A stretch of DNA of 36,196 bases, taken from Bacillota bacterium. GTDB lineage: Bacteria; Bacillota; Clostridia; Peptostreptococcales; Acidaminobacteraceae. The position numbers were made by a program, and so were the translations under genes. The notes under the pieces were generated by a model, which saw only the letters and a list, made by a program, of their open reading frames with translations, made no database searches and was not told the DNA's origin. Of the stretch, positions 33,002 through 36,196 are shown piece by piece. Location of the stretch: NCBI GenBank assembly GCA_025210655.1, contig JAOARG010000025.1:1-36196 (forward strand), written 5' to 3'. Within the stretch, counting starts at the first letter, position 1, and each line of letters begins with the position of its first letter.

Positions 33002-33359
33002 GGAAAAGAGACTATTAATAGTTGCAATTATCCTCTTAGTTATAGTTTTTGTAAAATCATTCTTTTTAGATGAAGTTAAGAATTTGAGTCCAGAAGAGGC
33101 TGAGTTCAAAGTTTATGTAGAAAAGGTGATAGCCGAAAAACATGATAGCATATTTGATAAGATTAAGATTGTCGGATATAGGGTAATAGACATAAGTGAG
33201 ATTACTGAATTTGATCTTACAAGTTTAAGGAAAATTAACAAGTTTTCTGAAGAAGAAATAGAAAAAATTCTTGAAGGAAAGTACAAAGGGAAAGTAAGAA
33301 AATATTTCCTTTATACTATACCTTTCGGGGATGAGAAAATTATAAAGATGCCAAACTAA
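32991..33359 (+). CDS. Small single-pass membrane protein, function unknown
   Basis: This 122-residue protein has one N-terminal transmembrane helix (LLIVAIILLVIVFVKSFF, about 8-25). A charged domain of about 95 residues follows with no cysteine and no recognised motif. The orientation is probably N-terminus in, given NYREKR before the helix. It overlaps mrnC by 11 bases and precedes thyX by 16, so it is a true operon member. No family was recognised. Confidence 0.75.
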   Translation: MNYREKRLLIVAIILLVIVFVKSFFLDEVKNLSPEEAEFKVYVEKVIAEKHDSIFDKIKIVGYRVIDISEITEFDLTSLRKINKFSEEEIEKILEGKYKGKVRKYFLYTIPFGDEKIIKMPN

Positions 33360-33375
33360 AGTAGGAGGTTTTTAA

Positions 33376-34134
33376 ATGAAGGTCAATTTGATAACCCATA
33401 CTCCAGATGCTGAGAAGATAGTGGCCGCAGCTGCAAAACTTTGTTATTCTCAAGTAGGAGTAGATGATATACTTGATAATCTTACACCTGAAAAGGTAGA
33501 TAAGTTCTTAGATATGCTTATGGGACTAGGTCATCAATCTCCTATTGAGCATGTAAGTTATACCTTTGCTATTGAAGGAGTAAGTAGGGTGCTTACTCAT
33601 CAGCTTGTGAGACATAGAATTGCTTCATATTCCCAACAATCACAGAGATATGTTAAACTTGAGAATTTTGAGTTTATAGTACCTCCTAGTATTGAAAAAA
33701 ATCAAGATGCCAAGGAAATTTTTACTAAAGCGATGGAGAATGATCTGGAGTCTTATAGGAATATAGCAACAATATTAGAAGATCAGTATGTAGAAGAATA
33801 TATAAGTGAAGGTATGTCGGAGAAGAGTGCTAGAAGAATGGCTGAGAAAAAAGCTATTGAAGATGCTAGATTTGTATTCCCAAATGCCTGTGAAACAAAA
33901 ATCGTTGTTACAATGAATGCCAGAACACTAATTCATTTCTTTGCCCACAGATGTTGTAATAGGGCTCAGTGGGAAATTAGGGATCTGGCAAAGAGTATGT
34001 TAAAAGAAGTAAAGGCTGTATCTCCTACTTTATTTAAGCTATCAGGTCCACCATGTGTTAAGGGTGGGTGTGTTGAAGGAAATATGACTTGTGGAAAAAT
34101 AGACGAAGTAAGGGCAGAATACAGAAGCCTATAA
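33376..34134 (+). CDS. thyX: Flavin-dependent thymidylate synthase
   Basis: This 252-residue protein makes dTMP from dUMP with methylene-tetrahydrofolate, FAD and NADPH. The ThyX signature RHR-x7-S is present as [11 protein letters not shown] (about 75-85). The second substrate-binding region includes [12 protein letters not shown] near the C-terminus. It is a homotetramer in known cases. It has a GGAGG site. It contributes to the dNTP supply with nrdJ, but its mRNA seems to start at the Cys T-box. Confidence 0.94.
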   Translation: MKVNLITHTPDAEKIVAAAAKLCYSQVGVDDILDNLTPEKVDKFLDMLMGLGHQSPIEHVSYTFAIEGVSRVLTHQLVRHRIASYSQQSQRYVKLENFEFIVPPSIEKNQDAKEIFTKAMENDLESYRNIATILEDQYVEEYISEGMSEKSARRMAEKKAIEDARFVFPNACETKIVVTMNARTLIHFFAHRCCNRAQWEIRDLAKSMLKEVKAVSPTLFKLSGPPCVKGGCVEGNMTCGKIDEVRAEYRSL

Positions 34135-34152
34135 ATTTTTGGAGGTAGTAAT

Positions 34153-34890
34153 TTGCAAGATATTATAGAAGGCCGTAATCCGGTCATAGAAATTCTTAAA
34201 TCAGGAAGGGACATTAACAAACTTCTTGTTGCAAATGGTGCCAAGGAAGGTGCTATTAAAAAAATCATTGGAATGGCTAAAGACAAGGGTATTGTCATCC
34301 AGTATGTTGACAGGAAGAAGTTGGACCACGTATCTGAAATAGGAAATCATCAGGGTGTAATTGCTTATGTAGCTGCCCATGAGTATGCTGATATGGATAC
34401 TGTTCTTGATGAAATTGAGGCAAGGGGTGAAAAGCCCTTTGTATTGGTGCTTGATGAAATAAGTGATCCCCATAATCTAGGATCTATTCTTAGAACAGCA
34501 GATTCCTCTGGGGTTAATTTAGTAATTATACCGAAAAGAAGAGCTGTGGGACTTACAGCAGCAGTTGCAAAGACATCAGCAGGAGCTATAGAGTATGTTC
34601 CGGTAGCAAAGGTAACAAACATTGCAAACACAATTGAGAAGTTGAAGGAAAGAAATATTTGGGTATATGGGGCAGATATGAACGGTGATTCATATTTCAA
34701 TACAGATCTTACTGGTTCTATAGCTATTGTTATGGGAAGTGAAGGAAAAGGAATCAGTAGATTAGTGAGAGAAAAGTGTGATTTCATTGTCAGTATACCA
34801 ATGGGTGGAAATGTAACTTCATTAAATGCTTCAGTTGCAGCTTCAATACTGATGTATGAAGTTGTTAGACAAAAGCATGGTAAGAAATAA
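34153..34890 (+). CDS. rlmB: 23S rRNA 2'-O-methyltransferase of the TrmH/SpoU family (RlmB-like)
   Basis: This 245-residue SPOUT enzyme methylates ribose in 23S rRNA using S-adenosylmethionine. The N-terminal substrate-binding domain begins IEGRNPVIEIL. The C-terminal knot has motif 1 (LDEISDPHNLGSILRTA), motif 2 (VMGSEGKGISRL) and motif 3 (SIPMGGNVTSLNASVAASI). It starts with TTG, 6 bases after GGAGGT. It closes the T-box operon. The precise target nucleotide is inferred from the family. Confidence 0.92.
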   Translation: MQDIIEGRNPVIEILKSGRDINKLLVANGAKEGAIKKIIGMAKDKGIVIQYVDRKKLDHVSEIGNHQGVIAYVAAHEYADMDTVLDEIEARGEKPFVLVLDEISDPHNLGSILRTADSSGVNLVIIPKRRAVGLTAAVAKTSAGAIEYVPVAKVTNIANTIEKLKERNIWVYGADMNGDSYFNTDLTGSIAIVMGSEGKGISRLVREKCDFIVSIPMGGNVTSLNASVAASILMYEVVRQKHGKK

Positions 34891-35124
34891 ATATTAGTTT
34901 TTATTCGCTTATGAAAGTTATTGTTTAGTGTATTATTGATTGATAATAGAAGTAACCTGATCAGTTTCTGATACTAACAGAAATGCTTATTAAATATTTA
35001 CTTGATATTAGATTAAAAGGGGATTATTTATAGTCTAAATAGTCCCTAAAAAATCAATAAAGTTATGGGGATTTATTATCATTTGAAGCCCCTAATTATG
35101 GCGGAAAGAGGAAGTATAAAATTC
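34891..35124. other. Noncoding region between rlmB and sigH with hairpins
   Basis: No open frame with a ribosome binding site is seen. Three inverted repeats are visible: TATTAT/ATAATA (34931-34948), TTCTG/CAGAA around 34966, and an 11-bp stem GGGATTATTTA/TAAATAGTCCC (35020-35046, one G-U). The last is followed by A residues, not T, on the + strand, so it is a poor terminator for rlmB. A T-rich end is seen only on the minus strand, where there is no gene. Confidence 0.45.
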
Positions 35125-35154
35125 TTGACGTTAAAGCTTTTATTCATGTATAAT
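35125..35154 (+). promoter_or_regulatory. sigH promoter
   Basis: TTGACG (35125-35130), an 18-bp spacer and TATAAT (35149-35154), about 50 bp upstream of the sigH start. Confidence 0.75.
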
Positions 35155-35203
35155 TAAGACAGGTTGCGTATATGTTTCTAATCAAATAAAGAGGTGGTTT
35201 CCT

Positions 35204-35848
35204 TTGATAGAAAAAGAAATGATTGACGGGTATGATTATTTTAGTATACTTAAAGAGGAAACGATAGTTGAATGTGCTAAAACAGGGGATTCCAAAGCAC
35301 AGGAGTATCTTATCAGAAAGTATAAAAATTTTGTTAGGGCAAAATCTAAATCTTACTTCTTGATAGGAGCAGATAAGGAGGATATAATCCAGGAGGGTAT
35401 GATAGGTCTTTTTAAGGCCATAAGAGATTACCAGCCAGAGAAGATATCGTCTTTTGGTGCCTTTGCAGAAATTTGCATAACAAGACAAATAATTACAGCA
35501 ATCAAAACAGCCACTAGACAGAAACATATGCCCCTGAATTCATACGTTTCATTAAATAAACCAGTATATGACGATGAGTCAGAAAGAACACTGCAAGATC
35601 TTCTGACAGAAAAAAAATCAACTGATCCAGAGGAACTTATGATTTCCAAAGAGGAGTTCAAGAATATAGAAAGTAAGATTGATGAAGCTTTGAGTGATCT
35701 TGAATTAAAAGTTCTCAGCTACTATTTGCAGGGGAAATCATACCAGGAAATTTCTAAGGATTTGAATAGGCATGTTAAATCTATAGACAATGCCCTTCAA
35801 AGAATTAAGAGAAAACTGGAGAAGTATCTAGAAATTAAGGATGCATGA
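35204..35848 (+). CDS. sigH: Sporulation-type sigma factor SigH
   Basis: This 214-residue sigma-70 family factor has region 2 (DKEDIIQEGMIGLFKAIRDY, then AFAEICITRQIITAIKTATR for -10 binding) and region 4 (LSDLELKVLSYYLQGKSYQEI, a helix-turn-helix). The sequence is typical of Firmicutes SigH, which starts sporulation and also serves stationary-phase genes. It uses TTG 35204 with AGGTGG 6 bases upstream; a downstream ATG at 35219 would lose five residues. The tRNA gene begins 3 bases after its stop, so the tRNA must be processed from the same transcript. Confidence 0.93.
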   Translation: MIEKEMIDGYDYFSILKEETIVECAKTGDSKAQEYLIRKYKNFVRAKSKSYFLIGADKEDIIQEGMIGLFKAIRDYQPEKISSFGAFAEICITRQIITAIKTATRQKHMPLNSYVSLNKPVYDDESERTLQDLLTEKKSTDPEELMISKEEFKNIESKIDEALSDLELKVLSYYLQGKSYQEISKDLNRHVKSIDNALQRIKRKLEKYLEIKDA

Positions 35849-35851
35849 TTT

Positions 35852-35927
35852 GCCCACGTGGCTCAGGAGGTAGAGCGTCGCCTTGGTAAGGCGGAGGTCG
35901 GCGGTTCAAGTCCGCTCGTGGGCTCCA
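35852..35927 (+). tRNA. tRNA-Thr (anticodon GGU)
   Basis: This is a 76-nt tRNA with an encoded CCA end. The acceptor stem is GCCCACG/CGTGGGC, the anticodon loop TTGGTAA gives anticodon GGU, which reads ACC and ACU codons, and the T-arm has GTTCAAG. It lies 3 bases after sigH and 39 bases before tuf; no promoter or terminator is seen on either side, so it is probably cut out of a sigH-tRNA-tuf mRNA. Confidence 0.96.
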
Positions 35928-35966
35928 TGATAAAAAAGAATAACCCTTTTAAGGAGGAATTAACAA

Positions 35967-36196
35967 ATGGCTAAGGAAAAATTTGAAAGAAGTAAACCCC
36001 ACGTTAACGTTGGTACTATCGGTCACGTTGACCATGGTAAAACAACATTAACAGCGGCAATCACTAAGACATTACACGAGAGACACCAAATCGGTGAAGC
36101 TGTAGATTTCGAGAACATCGATAAGGCTCCAGAAGAGAGAGAAAGAGGTATCACTATCTCTACTGCTCACGTTGAGTACGAAACTCCAGCAAGACA
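35967..36196 (+). CDS. tuf: Elongation factor Tu, N-terminal part (cut by window end)
   Basis: The reading frame starts at ATG 35967 after AAGGAGG and continues past the window end; 76 codons are visible. The start [20 protein letters not shown]-loop GHVDHGKT and switch [10 protein letters not shown] are those of EF-Tu, the GTPase that delivers aminoacyl-tRNA to the ribosome. Here the classical GHVDHGKT is intact, in contrast with the EF-G paralogue at 3194. Confidence 0.97.
   Translation, partial: MAKEKFERSKPHVNVGTIGHVDHGKTTLTAAITKTLHERHQIGEAVDFENIDKAPEERERGITISTAHVEYETPAR

Overview
The window looks like a chromosome segment from a low-GC Gram-positive anaerobe of the Clostridia/Tissierellia type. 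The signs are AT-rich intergenic DNA, AGGAGG-type ribosome binding sites, frequent TTG and GTG starts, a tRNA-Cys T-box, a sporulation-type SigH, an adenosylcobalamin-dependent ribonucleotide reductase, and the clostridial order clpC-radA-carD-PIN/TRAM-ispD-ispF-gltX-cysS-mrnC-rlmB-sigH-tuf. The genus cannot be fixed from the sequence alone. Almost every gene is on the + strand; the exceptions are a CPBP membrane protease and one small conserved gene.

Layout. Positions 1-310 hold the end of an rRNA operon: two nearly identical 5S genes and a terminator. Positions 311-3100 hold a noncoding stretch with a DnaA-box match, two NrdR boxes and nrdJ. Positions 3194-6036 hold an EF-G paralogue and a convergent CPBP protease. 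Positions 6182-11459 are the protein-quality-control and DNA-repair operon mcsA-mcsB-clpC-radA. It has no ctsR, and its McsB homologue appears to have lost its catalytic residues. Positions 11497-13980 hold a small conserved minus-strand gene, carD with two tandem promoters, and a PIN/TRAM membrane protein.

Positions 13983-14275 are a noncoding array of about eight short hairpins. It sits just before a nine-gene operon (14366-25935): a large membrane protein, an ABC ATPase and permease, a coiled-coil membrane protein interrupted by an in-frame TGA, a MoxR ATPase, a DUF58 protein, and two BatA/VWA membrane proteins. The set resembles a MoxR-VWA envelope chaperone system joined to an ABC exporter. 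It separates PIN/TRAM from ispD, which are neighbours in many relatives.

Positions 25987-28461 hold ispD, ispF, a small Cys-rich protein, a promoter-to-terminator unit that encodes no protein but folds into a strong RNA structure, and an NRDE/TANGO2 family gene. Positions 28718-34890 hold gltX and then a T-box (specifier UGC, Cys) operon: cysE, cysS, mrnC, a small membrane protein, thyX and rlmB. Positions 35125-36196 hold sigH, tRNA-Thr(GGU) and the start of tuf, apparently one transcription unit.

The items most worth following up are the apparent McsB pseudokinase, the hairpin array next to the MoxR/ABC operon, the in-frame TGA with a SECIS-like hairpin, and the unassigned structured RNA at 27469-27653.
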